64,000 nucleotides of DNA from Thermoplasmatota archaeon (GCA_029258955.1 JAPDJT010000001.1:1-64000); one strand, 5' to 3'. Counted from the stretch's first letter, positions 19,454 to 28,014 are shown. Program-made: numbers and translations. Notes: generated by a model from the sequence alone, not told the origin.

Positions 19454-20766
19454 AGAAAAAAGTTGCCATTATTACATGCTTCTTCTCTCTCTTTTCAATA
19501 GCTATTGCTGGTTATACCGACCCATTGGAGGAAAATACAAAAGTAATAAATGGCAACATTCTTTATGTAGGTGGCTTTGGTCCAAATAATTACACTAGAA
19601 TACAGGATGCTATAGATGATTCTTCCCCATATTATGAAAATTTATTATTCAAATTTATTAGAAATCTGGAAAATATTTCTTCTGATTTAAAAAAGGCTCT
19701 CTTACAAATAATAAACACGGTTATAAACACATCAAAAATATGTAATGAAGCATGCAGTGGAATAGATAAAGAAAAATACCTTGCAAATAGGGAAATGTGT
19801 AGTCATAGAAATAAAAATAAAGAAATCATTAAAAAGATGGATATACAACAGATAAGAAAAGCTTGTGCAATGATTTTATATACATTAAAAAAAGAAATAC
19901 CAATTTTAGAAAAGAATTCAATGCATTATAAATTCCCAACTTTCAAATATCCACCCTTTATTGCTATTGGAGGAAGAGGGAATGATAGTTATTATCACGA
20001 TTATTACATAATTATTGATTTTGGAGGAGATGATAAATATTACAATAATGCAGGAAGCACAGTCATTTATTACAATGGAGAGATTATCGGAGGAGTTAGT
20101 ATATGTATAGATTTAGAAGGAAATGATTTTTACAAGTCAGGCTGGTTTAATTCTCAAGGTAGTGGAGTATTTGGAATAGGAATTCTATACGACGCAAAGG
20201 GAAATGATGTCTATATCTCTGAAGATTGTTCGCAAGGTGAAGGAGAAATGGGAATAGGGATTCTAATTGATAAAAAAGGAAATGATTTTTATTTTGCTGG
20301 ACCAGGTTCACAAGGTTTCGGATGGAATAAAGGGATAGGAATTTTAATTGATATGGAAGGTGAAGATATATACAAAACAACTCCTTTAGGGTTTAGTCAG
20401 GGAAGCAGTACAGAATGGGGAATAGGAATTTTAATGGACTTAAAAGGAAATGATTCTTATGCATCTTATTCTTTATCTCAGGCAGCTGCTGATTATTTTG
20501 GCTTTTCTGCCCTCATTGATTTTTCTGGTAATGATGTCTACGAAGCTGAATCCTTTAGCCAAGCATATGCCAGGTTTATGTCATCTTCTTTTTTACTTGA
20601 TTTTGAAGGAGACGATATTTTTGTTGGAGGAGAACAGGGAAACGCTATTTTTGGATTTGCTTTATTGGTTAATTTATTGGGAAGCGATAAATATTCTGGT
20701 AAGGGCAAAGACAATGCAATATGGTTAAATGGATTCATTGGCCTTGGAATAGATATTGGCAAATGA
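19450..20766 (+). CDS. Secreted hybrid: truncated array header plus nine GND-type repeats, array gene 6
   Basis: 438 residues, starting at 19450 on the ATGA of gene 5; an upstream in-frame ATG at 19393 lies inside gene 5. After the signal peptide it has the array header LYVGGFGPNNYTRIQDAIDD, then jumps straight to SSPYYENLLF, skipping the usual DGDTIFVY step. A ~130-residue helical stretch with several Cys follows. From about residue 175 there are nine repeats of ~25-29 residues with consensus ILIDxxGNDxYxxxxSQGxx plus GIG, probably a beta-roll or beta-solenoid. The repeats differ from PbH1 coils, so this gene looks like a recombinant of the array's 5' end with another secreted protein. Confidence 0.75.
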   Translation: MKKKVAIITCFFSLFSIAIAGYTDPLEENTKVINGNILYVGGFGPNNYTRIQDAIDDSSPYYENLLFKFIRNLENISSDLKKALLQIINTVINTSKICNEACSGIDKEKYLANREMCSHRNKNKEIIKKMDIQQIRKACAMILYTLKKEIPILEKNSMHYKFPTFKYPPFIAIGGRGNDSYYHDYYIIIDFGGDDKYYNNAGSTVIYYNGEIIGGVSICIDLEGNDFYKSGWFNSQGSGVFGIGILYDAKGNDVYISEDCSQGEGEMGIGILIDKKGNDFYFAGPGSQGFGWNKGIGILIDMEGEDIYKTTPLGFSQGSSTEWGIGILMDLKGNDSYASYSLSQAAADYFGFSALIDFSGNDVYEAESFSQAYARFMSSSFLLDFEGDDIFVGGEQGNAIFGFALLVNLLGSDKYSGKGKDNAIWLNGFIGLGIDIGK

Positions 20767-20793
20767 TTATTGCTTTCTTATTTCCATATAATT

Positions 20794-21843
20794 TTACCAT
20801 CCCCATTTCATTGAGTTCAGCATAGCTTTGCCAAGGTGATACATTTTTATAAATAGAGATGGTTTTCTAAGCAACGGCATTACGTCTCGCCATTTAACTT
20901 TCATAATATTCTTTCCATTTATTCTATTAAAAATAATTTCCATTTCTTCATTGGTTATGCTTTCTGCTGCCTTCATTCCTTTTAAGAAAATTGGATTGCA
21001 CATGGGGTGCTTTTTAATTTCCTTTTCGTATTTCGATAAATTTTCTATATTATCTGCCAATATTTTCGAAGCATATATTATTGGAGTTAATCCCCCTAAG
21101 GAAAATGGATTTGTTATTGAAGCAGCGTCTCCAACCAATGCAACATTATTCTTAACCAATTTCTTAGGCAAACTACATGGAATCGATCCAGCTTGCTTTT
21201 TCAAAATCTCTCCTTCTATTCCCTTCCATTTTAAAAATTCATCAAGCATTGAAAATTTTCCTATCAATCCAACATTTATACTTTCCTTTTTAGGAAAAAT
21301 CCATATGTAATAAGATGAAAATTTTTTATCTAAATAGAATTCGAGACGATTCTCTTTCATATGGTGCTTTATCTCATATTGGCATCCTATCTTGCAATCA
21401 TATTCATTTCCAACATAATCTTTTATAACTGAAGCAGGTCCATCTGCTCCAATACAAATATCATATTTTATTTTTCCATCATCAAAATAAATGTAATTGT
21501 TATCTATTCCTACAACCTTTTTTCCAAAATTTATTTTCCCTCCTCTTTCCATAATTTCTTTTGCCATTGCCTCCATCCATTTCTGCCTGTTTAAAACGCA
21601 TCCTTCCGTTTTAACATAAAATGTTTTATCTCTGAAAAACCATCTAACTTCATTTACTTTTCTCTCTATATATGGCAATGAATCAAAAGGCAATTCTGCC
21701 AACGATTTTAAATCACATCCTTCTCCGCAAGCTGAGCTTTTTATCTCTTTATTTTTTTCAAAAATTTCAACTTCATATCCTTTTTCCAATAAAAATAAAC
21801 TGGCTATTAACCCTGCTGGTCCAGCCCCGACAATGTGTATCAT
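20794..21843 (-). CDS. Geranylgeranyl reductase-like FAD-dependent oxidoreductase
   Basis: About 349 residues. N-terminal Rossmann fingerprint HIVGAGPAGLIASLFLLEKG and the second FAD motif GDAASITNPFSLGGLTPI near residue 250 place it in the GGR/digeranylgeranylglycerophospholipid-reductase superfamily, which saturates isoprenoid chains of archaeal lipids. The family's conserved Cys near residue 40 is present (SSACGEGCD). The exact substrate cannot be read from sequence; other flavoprotein hydroxylases share the fold. The start at 21843 is preferred over ATG 21849 because it lies ~24 nt from the shared TATA box at 21863-21871, mirroring pyrC on the other strand. Confidence 0.75.
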   Translation of the reverse strand: MIHIVGAGPAGLIASLFLLEKGYEVEIFEKNKEIKSSACGEGCDLKSLAELPFDSLPYIERKVNEVRWFFRDKTFYVKTEGCVLNRQKWMEAMAKEIMERGGKINFGKKVVGIDNNYIYFDDGKIKYDICIGADGPASVIKDYVGNEYDCKIGCQYEIKHHMKENRLEFYLDKKFSSYYIWIFPKKESINVGLIGKFSMLDEFLKWKGIEGEILKKQAGSIPCSLPKKLVKNNVALVGDAASITNPFSLGGLTPIIYASKILADNIENLSKYEKEIKKHPMCNPIFLKGMKAAESITNEEMEIIFNRINGKNIMKVKWRDVMPLLRKPSLFIKMYHLGKAMLNSMKWGW

Positions 21844-21862
21844 ACTCATAATTATTCAAGTC

Positions 21863-21871
21863 TTTTAAATA
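21863..21871. promoter_or_regulatory. Shared bidirectional TATA box (GGR-like gene / pyrC)
   Basis: TTTTAAATA sits midway between divergent start codons at 21843 (minus) and 21892 (plus), 24-25 nt from each. A single near-symmetric TATA element could serve both leaderless genes. Confidence 0.5.
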
Positions 21872-21891
21872 CTTCTTTTCATTTGGATTTA

Positions 21892-23115
21892 ATGCCTGTA
21901 ATTTGTGGAAAAGCATATCTTGGGAGGCTGGTAAATGCATGCATTAAATTTGAAGGAGGAAAAATCATTGATATAAAAAAGGATATAGCTGGAGAAAAAA
22001 TCGATTATGGCAATGCTGTCATTTTTCCTTCTGCTATAGATGTTCATGTTCATTTTAGGGAGCCAGGATTTGAATACAAAGAGGATTTTTTTACCGGAAC
22101 AAAAGCAGCTGCTATAGCTGGAGTAACATGCATATTGGATATGCCAAATAACGAGCCAGCTATTATTAGCAAAAAAGCATTTGATGAGAAAGTTAAAAAA
22201 ATAAAAAATAAAGCCTGTATTGACTATGCTTTGTATGGGGGAATAAAAGATAAAGTTGAAGAGATGGATTGTATTGCATATAAAATCTTTTTATCTAGAG
22301 ACAACGAAATGTTTTGTTCATTAAATAAATTAAAGGAAGTATTGGAAAATGTAAAAAAGCAGGGGAAGCCATTGGCAATTCATGCCGAGCTTGAGGATTG
22401 TATAAGCAGGGAAAAAGCAAAAAATTTGGAGGAGCACAATAGGAATAGGGCTAAGCAATGTGAGATAGAGGCAGTAAAAAAAGTCCTTGAAATAAACAGT
22501 CAAGTTAATACAAAGATTCATTTTTGCCATATTACAACATGGCAATCTGTAAAGCTAATTAATAAGGAAGCAAGTGTTGGAGTAACATTGCATCATCTTT
22601 TATTTTCTGCTGAGAGTAAATTTAAAATAGAGGCATTTGGAAAAGTTAATCCTCCATTAAGGAATGAGGAAATAAGAAAAAAATTGTATAATGAATTTTT
22701 AGCAGGCAAAATTCCTATCCTTGAATCTGACCATGCTCCTCATTTGCTGGAGGAAAAGGAGGATTTTGTTTCCGCCCCTTCTGGCATGCCCGGCGTAGAT
22801 GCTTTGCTTCCTATAATGCTTTATAAGATTAAGAAGAGGGAGATAAGTTTGGATTTGCTACATAAAATGGTGTGTGAGAATCCAGCTAGGTTTTTTGGAA
22901 TAAATAAAGGTAGCATTGAGATTGGTAAAGATGCGGATTTTATTGTCATTGACTTTAAAAAAATTGATAAAATAAAGCCTTTATCAAAATGTGGCTGGAG
23001 TTGCTACGAAGGGGTGCCATGCATATATCCAAAGGCTGTTTATTTGCGAGGAGAGAAAATTGTTGAGGATGGCGAATTCATTGGGGACAAAGGAAAAGGA
23101 AGGATGATAAAATGA
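21892..23115 (+). CDS. pyrC: Dihydroorotase
   Basis: About 407 residues, a class I amidohydrolase converting carbamoyl-aspartate to dihydroorotate in pyrimidine synthesis. The metal motif HVHFREPGFEYKEDF is followed by AGVTCILDMPNNEP; later come HAELEDC, HFCHITTW and the signature ESDHAPHLLEEKEDF with the catalytic Asp. Length is complete. ATG 21892 is chosen because the protein family starts close to this residue and a TATA box lies 25 nt upstream; a GTG at 21835 would extend into the divergent gene. The stop overlaps the next gene by four bases. Confidence 0.93.
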   Translation: MPVICGKAYLGRLVNACIKFEGGKIIDIKKDIAGEKIDYGNAVIFPSAIDVHVHFREPGFEYKEDFFTGTKAAAIAGVTCILDMPNNEPAIISKKAFDEKVKKIKNKACIDYALYGGIKDKVEEMDCIAYKIFLSRDNEMFCSLNKLKEVLENVKKQGKPLAIHAELEDCISREKAKNLEEHNRNRAKQCEIEAVKKVLEINSQVNTKIHFCHITTWQSVKLINKEASVGVTLHHLLFSAESKFKIEAFGKVNPPLRNEEIRKKLYNEFLAGKIPILESDHAPHLLEEKEDFVSAPSGMPGVDALLPIMLYKIKKREISLDLLHKMVCENPARFFGINKGSIEIGKDADFIVIDFKKIDKIKPLSKCGWSCYEGVPCIYPKAVYLRGEKIVEDGEFIGDKGKGRMIK

Positions 23116-23567
23116 AATGGCTTTGGGTTATATTGCTATCTATGATGCCTATTTCTGAGCTAAGAGGGGCTATTCCACTTGCTTTTAAATATGGATTAAA
23201 TCCTTATTTGGCTATTCCTGCCATTATTATTGCAAATTTTATCCCTGTTCCATTTATCCTTCTTTTTCTTCAGCCTGTTGAAAAATGGCTCCGCAAATGG
23301 AAATTTTGGGATAACTTATTTGATAAAATTTTTGAACATACAAGGAAAAAAACAAGAAAAAGTATTGAAAAATGGGAAAGCTTGGCATTAATAATTTTTG
23401 TAGCTGTGCCTCTTCCAGTAACAGGGGCATGGACAGGTAGTTTGGCAGCATATCTCTTTGGCTTGGAATTTAAAAAATCCTTAATTTGTATTTTCATTGG
23501 TATATGCATAGCTTGCTTAATAGTAACAACTGTGACGGCAATGGGCATAAAATTGCTTGGTATATGA
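23112..23567 (+). CDS. Small multidrug-export-type membrane protein (COG2426)
   Basis: 151 residues with four to five membrane segments. The N-terminal SMMPISELRGAIPLAFKYGL and the later VAVPLPVTGAWTGSLAAYLF motifs are hallmarks of the PF06695 family (putative small multidrug export proteins, distantly related to DedA/VTT proteins). Substrate unknown. It overlaps the pyrC stop (ATGA), so the two form an operon, though no functional link is apparent. Confidence 0.85.
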   Translation: MKWLWVILLSMMPISELRGAIPLAFKYGLNPYLAIPAIIIANFIPVPFILLFLQPVEKWLRKWKFWDNLFDKIFEHTRKKTRKSIEKWESLALIIFVAVPLPVTGAWTGSLAAYLFGLEFKKSLICIFIGICIACLIVTTVTAMGIKLLGI

Positions 23568-23575
23568 TGTTTGTC

Positions 23576-23646
23576 AAATGAAATAACCCTGCTATTGGCT
23601 ATTATAGCATGAACAAATTTACCATGGCAACATTTCTTTCATTTTT
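23576..23646 (-). repeat. Dispersed intergenic inverted repeat, copy 3
   Basis: On the minus strand it reads AAAATGAAAGAAATGTTGCC, then ATGGTAAATTTG and ATAGCCAATAGC, closely matching the family consensus in reverse orientation. Confidence 0.65.
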
Positions 23647-23691
23647 ACTGAACTCCTATAATCGGATCGTCGGACAAATGAAAAATAAAAA

Positions 23692-23746
23692 AAATGTTGT
23701 AATTGGTTATTATAACAACAGGGAGAATTACTATAACAACATTCTT
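23692..23746. repeat. Second imperfect palindrome in the same gap
   Basis: AATGTTGTAATTGG on the left pairs with AATTACTATAACAACATT on the right around an AT-rich centre. It shares the TGTTG/CAACA core of the dispersed repeat family and may be a divergent member. Confidence 0.35.
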
Positions 23747-23808
23747 TTTTATTTTGTTTCCCAAATTTCAATAATCAAAAAGCTTTTTCATTGTGCAAAT
23801 ATTACCTC

Positions 23809-24771
23809 ATGGAAGAATTTACTTACGCCAAAGCTGGAGTAGATATAAAAAAGGAGGAAGATGTTGTTTCAGCCATTTTAAATGTGGTTGAATTTGAAGA
23901 GGAAAAAGTGGAAGTGGAAGGGAAAAAATTTGTTTTATGCACAGATGGCGTTGGCTCAAAAGTTATTGTAGCAAATGAAATGAAAAAGTGGGATACTATT
24001 GGCATAGATTGCATTGCAATGAATGCAAATGATTGCCTTGTTCTGGGAGCAAAACCATTAGCTTTTGTTGATTATCTGGCAATGGAAAAAATGGATGTTG
24101 AAAAAGCAAAAGAAATAGCAAAAGGACTTAAAAAAGGAGCAGATGAAGCTGGAATAAAAATAATTGGAGGAGAAACAGCCACTTTACCGGAGATAATAAA
24201 AGGATTTGATTTAGCTGGAACTTGTTTAGGAATAGTTGAAAAGGAATTTAAAGAAATGAGAGAAGGAGATGTTATAATAGGCTTAAGAAGCAGTGGACTA
24301 CATTCAAATGGCTATACACTAGCTAGAAAAGTTTTCAAAAATCATGGATACTCTTTTCATGATGAAATTGAAGAAATTGGTGTTATCGGCTATGAATTAT
24401 TAAAGCCCACAAAAATATATGTTAAGGAAATCTTGGAGCTATGGAAAAATGTAGAAGTAAAAGGGATAGCTCATATCACTGGAGGAGGATTAAAAAAATT
24501 GTATAGGATAAGAAAAAATGTATGTTTTTATTTAGATGATATTTTTGAGCCCCAGCCAATATTCAAAATAATACAGAAATTAGGAAATGTAAGTAATGAA
24601 GAAATGTATAGGACATTTAACATGGGAATGGGAATGGCAGTAGTTGTTGAAAAAAGAGAGGCTGATGAAGCTCTGCAAATTTTAAATAAATATACGGAAG
24701 CAAAAATAGTTGGAAAAATTAAAGAAGGAAAAGGAGTGGAAGTTGCAAAATTAGGACTAAAGATAATGTAA
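23809..24771 (+). CDS. purM: Phosphoribosylformylglycinamidine cyclo-ligase
   Basis: About 320 residues, PurM (AIR synthetase), the ATP-dependent ring closure forming aminoimidazole ribotide in purine synthesis. Recognisable family segments are TYAKAGVDIKKEED at the N-terminus, VLCTDGVGSKVIVA, IGIDCIAMNANDCLVLGAKP, KIIGGETATLPEI, GLRSSGLHSNGYTLARK and GIAHITGGGL. The family start TYAKAG fixes ATG 23809; the upstream in-frame start at 23791 adds only unsupported residues. It stands alone, preceded by a repeat-filled gap, and no other pur gene is in the window. Confidence 0.94.
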   Translation: MEEFTYAKAGVDIKKEEDVVSAILNVVEFEEEKVEVEGKKFVLCTDGVGSKVIVANEMKKWDTIGIDCIAMNANDCLVLGAKPLAFVDYLAMEKMDVEKAKEIAKGLKKGADEAGIKIIGGETATLPEIIKGFDLAGTCLGIVEKEFKEMREGDVIIGLRSSGLHSNGYTLARKVFKNHGYSFHDEIEEIGVIGYELLKPTKIYVKEILELWKNVEVKGIAHITGGGLKKLYRIRKNVCFYLDDIFEPQPIFKIIQKLGNVSNEEMYRTFNMGMGMAVVVEKREADEALQILNKYTEAKIVGKIKEGKGVEVAKLGLKIM

Positions 24772-24795
24772 TTTCCCACTTCATTTTAACTTTTG

Positions 24796-24862
24796 AAAAA
24801 ATGGCTGTCATTGACAACATTGCATGAAAATGAGTTGCCATAGCATCATCTCTTTCATTATT
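24796..24862 (-). repeat. Dispersed intergenic inverted repeat, copy 4
   Basis: Reads AAAAAATGGCTGTCATTGAC, TTGCATGAAAATGA, and ends CTCTTTCATTATT; degenerate, reverse orientation. Confidence 0.45.
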
Positions 24863-24906
24863 CTTTTTCATCGCAAAAGATTTAATTGCAAAAAGCTTAC
24901 ACACTC

Positions 24907-26016
24907 ATGAAAACAACATTTAGTATTATTAAGGCTGATGTTGGTGGCTGTCCGGGGCATGCTAAAGTTAACGAAAAGCTGATAGAAGTAGCTAAGAAAA
25001 AATTGCAAGAAGCAAAAGAAACGGGCATAATAAAAGATTTTTTCGTTACTAACTGTGGAGATGATCTCGAGCTAATAATGACCCATGACAAAGGAGAGGA
25101 TAATGAAGAAGTTCATGGATTAGCATGGAATGTTTTCAAAGAAGCTACCGAGGTTGCGAAACAGCTTGGCTTTTATGGTGCTGGCCAGGATTTACTTAAG
25201 GATGCCTTTTCAGGCAACATAAAAGGAATGGGTCCTGGAATAGCTGAGATGGAATTTACAGAGAGAAAATCCGAGCCAATTGTAGCATTTTTAATGGATA
25301 AAACCGAGCCTGGCGCTTTTAACTTGCCAATCTACAGAATCTTTGCAGATCCATTTAATACAGCAGGCTTAATTATCGATCCAAACTTGCATTCTGGATT
25401 TGTTTTTGAAGTATGGGATATAAAGGAGCATAAGCGCGTTTTTATGAAGACTCCAGAAGAAATGTATGATTTGCTTGCTTTAATAGGAGCAAAATCAAGA
25501 TTTGTGATAAAAAGAGTTTTTCCAAAAGAGGGAGGAAAGCTTCCAGCAAATGAACCTGTTGCAGTCGTGTCTACAGAAAAACTTTATCAGATTGCTGGCG
25601 AGTATATAGGAAAAGATGACCCTGTTGCTGCTGTAAGATGCCAATCTGGATTGCCTGCTTTAGGCGAAGTTTTGGAACCATTTGCATTTCCTCACCTTGT
25701 CTCAGGATGGATGCGCGGTAGCCACAATGGTCCAATAATGCCAGTTGGCATAAAGCATGCAAAATGCACCCGCTTTGATGGACCGCCAAGAGTAGTTGCA
25801 GTAGGCTTCCAAGTTAAAAATTGCATGATTACAGGATATGAAGATTTGTTTGATGATCCAGCTTTTGACTATGCTCGCCAAAAAGCAATGGAAATTGCTG
25901 ATTACATGCGCCACCATGGTCCATTTGAGCCTCATCGACTGCCATTGGAAGAAATGGAATATACAACTTTGCCAAAAGTAATGGAGAAACTCAAGGATAG
26001 ATTTGAGGAAGTGTAA
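24907..26016 (+). CDS. Fructose-1,6-bisphosphate aldolase/phosphatase (type V)
   Basis: About 369 residues, the bifunctional archaeal enzyme that condenses triose phosphates and dephosphorylates FBP to fructose-6-phosphate, the hallmark of archaeal gluconeogenesis. It begins MKTTFSIIKADVGGCPGHAK, typical for the family, with the Mg-binding KADVGG...H region, GAGQDLLKDAFSGNIKGMGP, the Schiff-base Lys region around DKTEPGAFNLPIYRIFADPF, and SGWMRGSHNGPIMP. ATG 24907 is the conserved family start, about 25 nt after an AGATTTAATT box. It fits with POR to feed acetyl-CoA/pyruvate carbon upward. Confidence 0.95.
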   Translation: MKTTFSIIKADVGGCPGHAKVNEKLIEVAKKKLQEAKETGIIKDFFVTNCGDDLELIMTHDKGEDNEEVHGLAWNVFKEATEVAKQLGFYGAGQDLLKDAFSGNIKGMGPGIAEMEFTERKSEPIVAFLMDKTEPGAFNLPIYRIFADPFNTAGLIIDPNLHSGFVFEVWDIKEHKRVFMKTPEEMYDLLALIGAKSRFVIKRVFPKEGGKLPANEPVAVVSTEKLYQIAGEYIGKDDPVAAVRCQSGLPALGEVLEPFAFPHLVSGWMRGSHNGPIMPVGIKHAKCTRFDGPPRVVAVGFQVKNCMITGYEDLFDDPAFDYARQKAMEIADYMRHHGPFEPHRLPLEEMEYTTLPKVMEKLKDRFEEV

Positions 26017-26054
26017 TTCTCCCTTTTTCTTTTTATAAAAAGGCATTGGAGACT

Positions 26055-26125
26055 AAATGAAATGAGATGTTGCCATGATAAATTTCCATGCTAGCAGTAA
26101 CAAATGGAATTATTTCTTTCAATTT
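26055..26125 (+). repeat. Dispersed intergenic inverted repeat, copy 5
   Basis: AAATGAAATGAGATGTTGCC followed by ATGATAAATTTCCATG, ending AATTATTTCTTTCAATTT. The left arm is identical over about 20 bases to the minus strand of copy 6. Confidence 0.6.
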
Positions 26126-26289
26126 AGTTTGACGAAAATAAGAGATTGTCAACAATTTAAAAATATTTAAAAATGAAAAAAGTGTGTTTTGCAAATTTAA
26201 CGATTCGAAGAATGATGCTGTTAATAGATTATCTTCGTGCATACGTTATTGATTCTTTCATTTGAAAGATAGTTTCACTTATTTTTCAT

Positions 26290-26958
26290 TTATAAAATGG
26301 AGAGAAAGCTTATTATTGCGAGAAATAAAGATGCAATAGCTGGAATATAGTTTTCTATTGGCTTCACTGTTTTTATGCTTAGTGCATGCTCTTTTAAATA
26401 CAGCAATGGGTAAGCAATTATAGCTGTTGCAACAACTGTTGACAACAAATGCCATATGAAAAACGGCAAGGCTAAAGTATAACATAAAGCTAATCCTTGC
26501 AAATTATGTGGATAATATGGACCAAGCCACCATCCAAAATTTGTCCATAAATCATAGATAATTACTCCTAAAATGGATAAGCCAGTTGTTATCGCTGCTG
26601 ACCTTGCATTAAATGATAGTTTATTTTTCCATTTGTAACCCAGTAAGCTTATGAAGGCAAATCCTGACCATGTAAATAGGAATATGAAATTATTTCCATA
26701 ATACAAATCTGTAATTGCCATTACTGCTAAAGGAACAATGAAACTGTAGATGCCTCTAAGCAAAATTCCGCTAAATAGAGCTATTATAGCTACTAAGAAA
26801 AACATATCAGCAATAAAAATTGGCTGTGTTATTCCATTGATTGTAATGTAAAAGTGTGGCATTGCTGGCAAAAAGCTTCTAAAGTATATCCTTCCTATTA
26901 CTCCAAGGATAATGAGGGAGAAAGCAGTAAATAATTGGTTCCTCTCCCTATACATCAT
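26290..26958 (-). CDS. ECF-type substrate-binding-like membrane protein
   Basis: About 222 residues with six hydrophobic segments. It begins MMYRERNQLFTAFSLIILG and contains YGNNFIFLFTWSGFAFISLL, organised like the S components of ECF vitamin transporters and like small families related to them (for example DUF6580). Family assignment is by architecture, so substrate is unknown. ATG 26958 lies 4 nt beyond the stop of the DUF4430 gene, making an operon; the longer upstream frame would overlap that gene. No ECF ATPase or T component is nearby, so it would use a shared energising module. Confidence 0.6.
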   Translation of the reverse strand: MMYRERNQLFTAFSLIILGVIGRIYFRSFLPAMPHFYITINGITQPIFIADMFFLVAIIALFSGILLRGIYSFIVPLAVMAITDLYYGNNFIFLFTWSGFAFISLLGYKWKNKLSFNARSAAITTGLSILGVIIYDLWTNFGWWLGPYYPHNLQGLALCYTLALPFFIWHLLSTVVATAIIAYPLLYLKEHALSIKTVKPIENYIPAIASLFLAIISFLSIL

Positions 26959-26962
26959 AGCC

Positions 26963-27763
26963 CTATAAGGGCAAAATCCATATAATTCTTTCTGTTTTGG
27001 CAGTGTTGCCGGCGTTGTCAAAAGCTTTTGCTTCCAAAATGTGCTTTCCTGCCTCGCCTTGCAATTTCCATATATATGGCTCTTCATTTATCCTTGCTTG
27101 TAAATTGCCATCTAAATAGAATTCAACGTATTTTATTCCGCTAAGTTCATCTTCTGCTATTGCTTCAACAGTTAGCTCGCCAATAATGAATGCCGTTTTG
27201 CTGGGCAATTTCAAAATTTCTCTATCAAAAATGTATACTCCTCCTTCTTTTGGTTTAACAACATCAATGTAAGGCACCTCATTATCTTCAACAACATGAA
27301 CATGTATTCTAATTAGCATTTCCGTTGTATCTGGTGTGATTCCAAATCCTCCATAAAAGAAATCAACTGTATCACCGTCTTTTACTTCATATTTATCTGC
27401 CCCAACCCATGGCAAAGGCTCATCTGGATAATTTACCCAGTACTGCCATCCATTAGTCCCTTCATTTTCCTTTCCAGCAATTGATGTAATTAGCAAGGAG
27501 CCAAATTGTTCATACCATTCATCACTAACTGTATAGCTGAAATTTCCTGCTTTTGAAGCCATATCTAATGCTCCTAATGCTGTTGTATAGCTTATTGTAT
27601 AGCTTTTTCCACTTTCTGCAACAACTGTAAATGTTGTATTTTTAATAAGGACAACATCCCCCTCCCAGAAAGGAGGTGTATTCATTGCAATTGTATGCAT
27701 TCCTTGTAATGGTATTAAAATTAAAAGCCCTATTAACAACATTTCCCATTTCATCTTTTTCAC
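26963..27763 (-). CDS. Secreted DUF4430 protein with Ig-like domain
   Basis: 266 residues with a signal peptide (MKKMKWEMLLIGLLILIPLQ). Residues ~45-155 match DUF4430: TALGALDMASKAG, then NGWQYWVNYPDEPLPWVGAD and DGDTVDFFYGGFG. This domain has the fold of the C-terminal domain of transcobalamin/intrinsic factor. Residues ~175-265 form an Ig-like module (GIKYVEFYLDGNLQARI). A GGTGA SD precedes the ATG. It is followed directly by the ECF-like membrane gene, suggesting a capture-and-import pair; ligand identity is inference. Confidence 0.78.
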   Translation of the reverse strand: MKKMKWEMLLIGLLILIPLQGMHTIAMNTPPFWEGDVVLIKNTTFTVVAESGKSYTISYTTALGALDMASKAGNFSYTVSDEWYEQFGSLLITSIAGKENEGTNGWQYWVNYPDEPLPWVGADKYEVKDGDTVDFFYGGFGITPDTTEMLIRIHVHVVEDNEVPYIDVVKPKEGGVYIFDREILKLPSKTAFIIGELTVEAIAEDELSGIKYVEFYLDGNLQARINEEPYIWKLQGEAGKHILEAKAFDNAGNTAKTERIIWILPL

Positions 27764-27840
27764 CTGTCAAATTTTTTGGACAAAAGTAAATAAAATTTAA
27801 CTATTTAAAATTTGCTTTTACATGGATTGTTAAATAATTG

Positions 27841-27903
27841 AAAAAGGATATCATCGGTTTTATTACATGGAAAATTTATGGCAACATCTCATTTCATTAA
27901 TTT
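27841..27903 (-). repeat. Dispersed intergenic inverted repeat, copy 6
   Basis: Plus-strand AAGGATATCATCGG, then ACATGGAAAATTTATGGCAA and CATCTCATTTCATTAATTT. Its minus strand nearly repeats copy 5. Confidence 0.65.
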
Positions 27904-28014
27904 CTCGAAATGTTATTATAGCAAATTTCTCTTTCCAATAAATACATTAAAGCTCTTCATTTATTCTAATTCTATCTCCATAGTAAAAGTTATATCGTGC
28001 TTTTCATTAGAAAA

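Noticed and set aside
26171-26262. Possible thirteenth copy of the dispersed repeat
   Set aside because: It begins AAATGAAAAAAGTG and ends TTCTTTCATTTG, but the inner cores do not match; similarity could be due to AT-richness.
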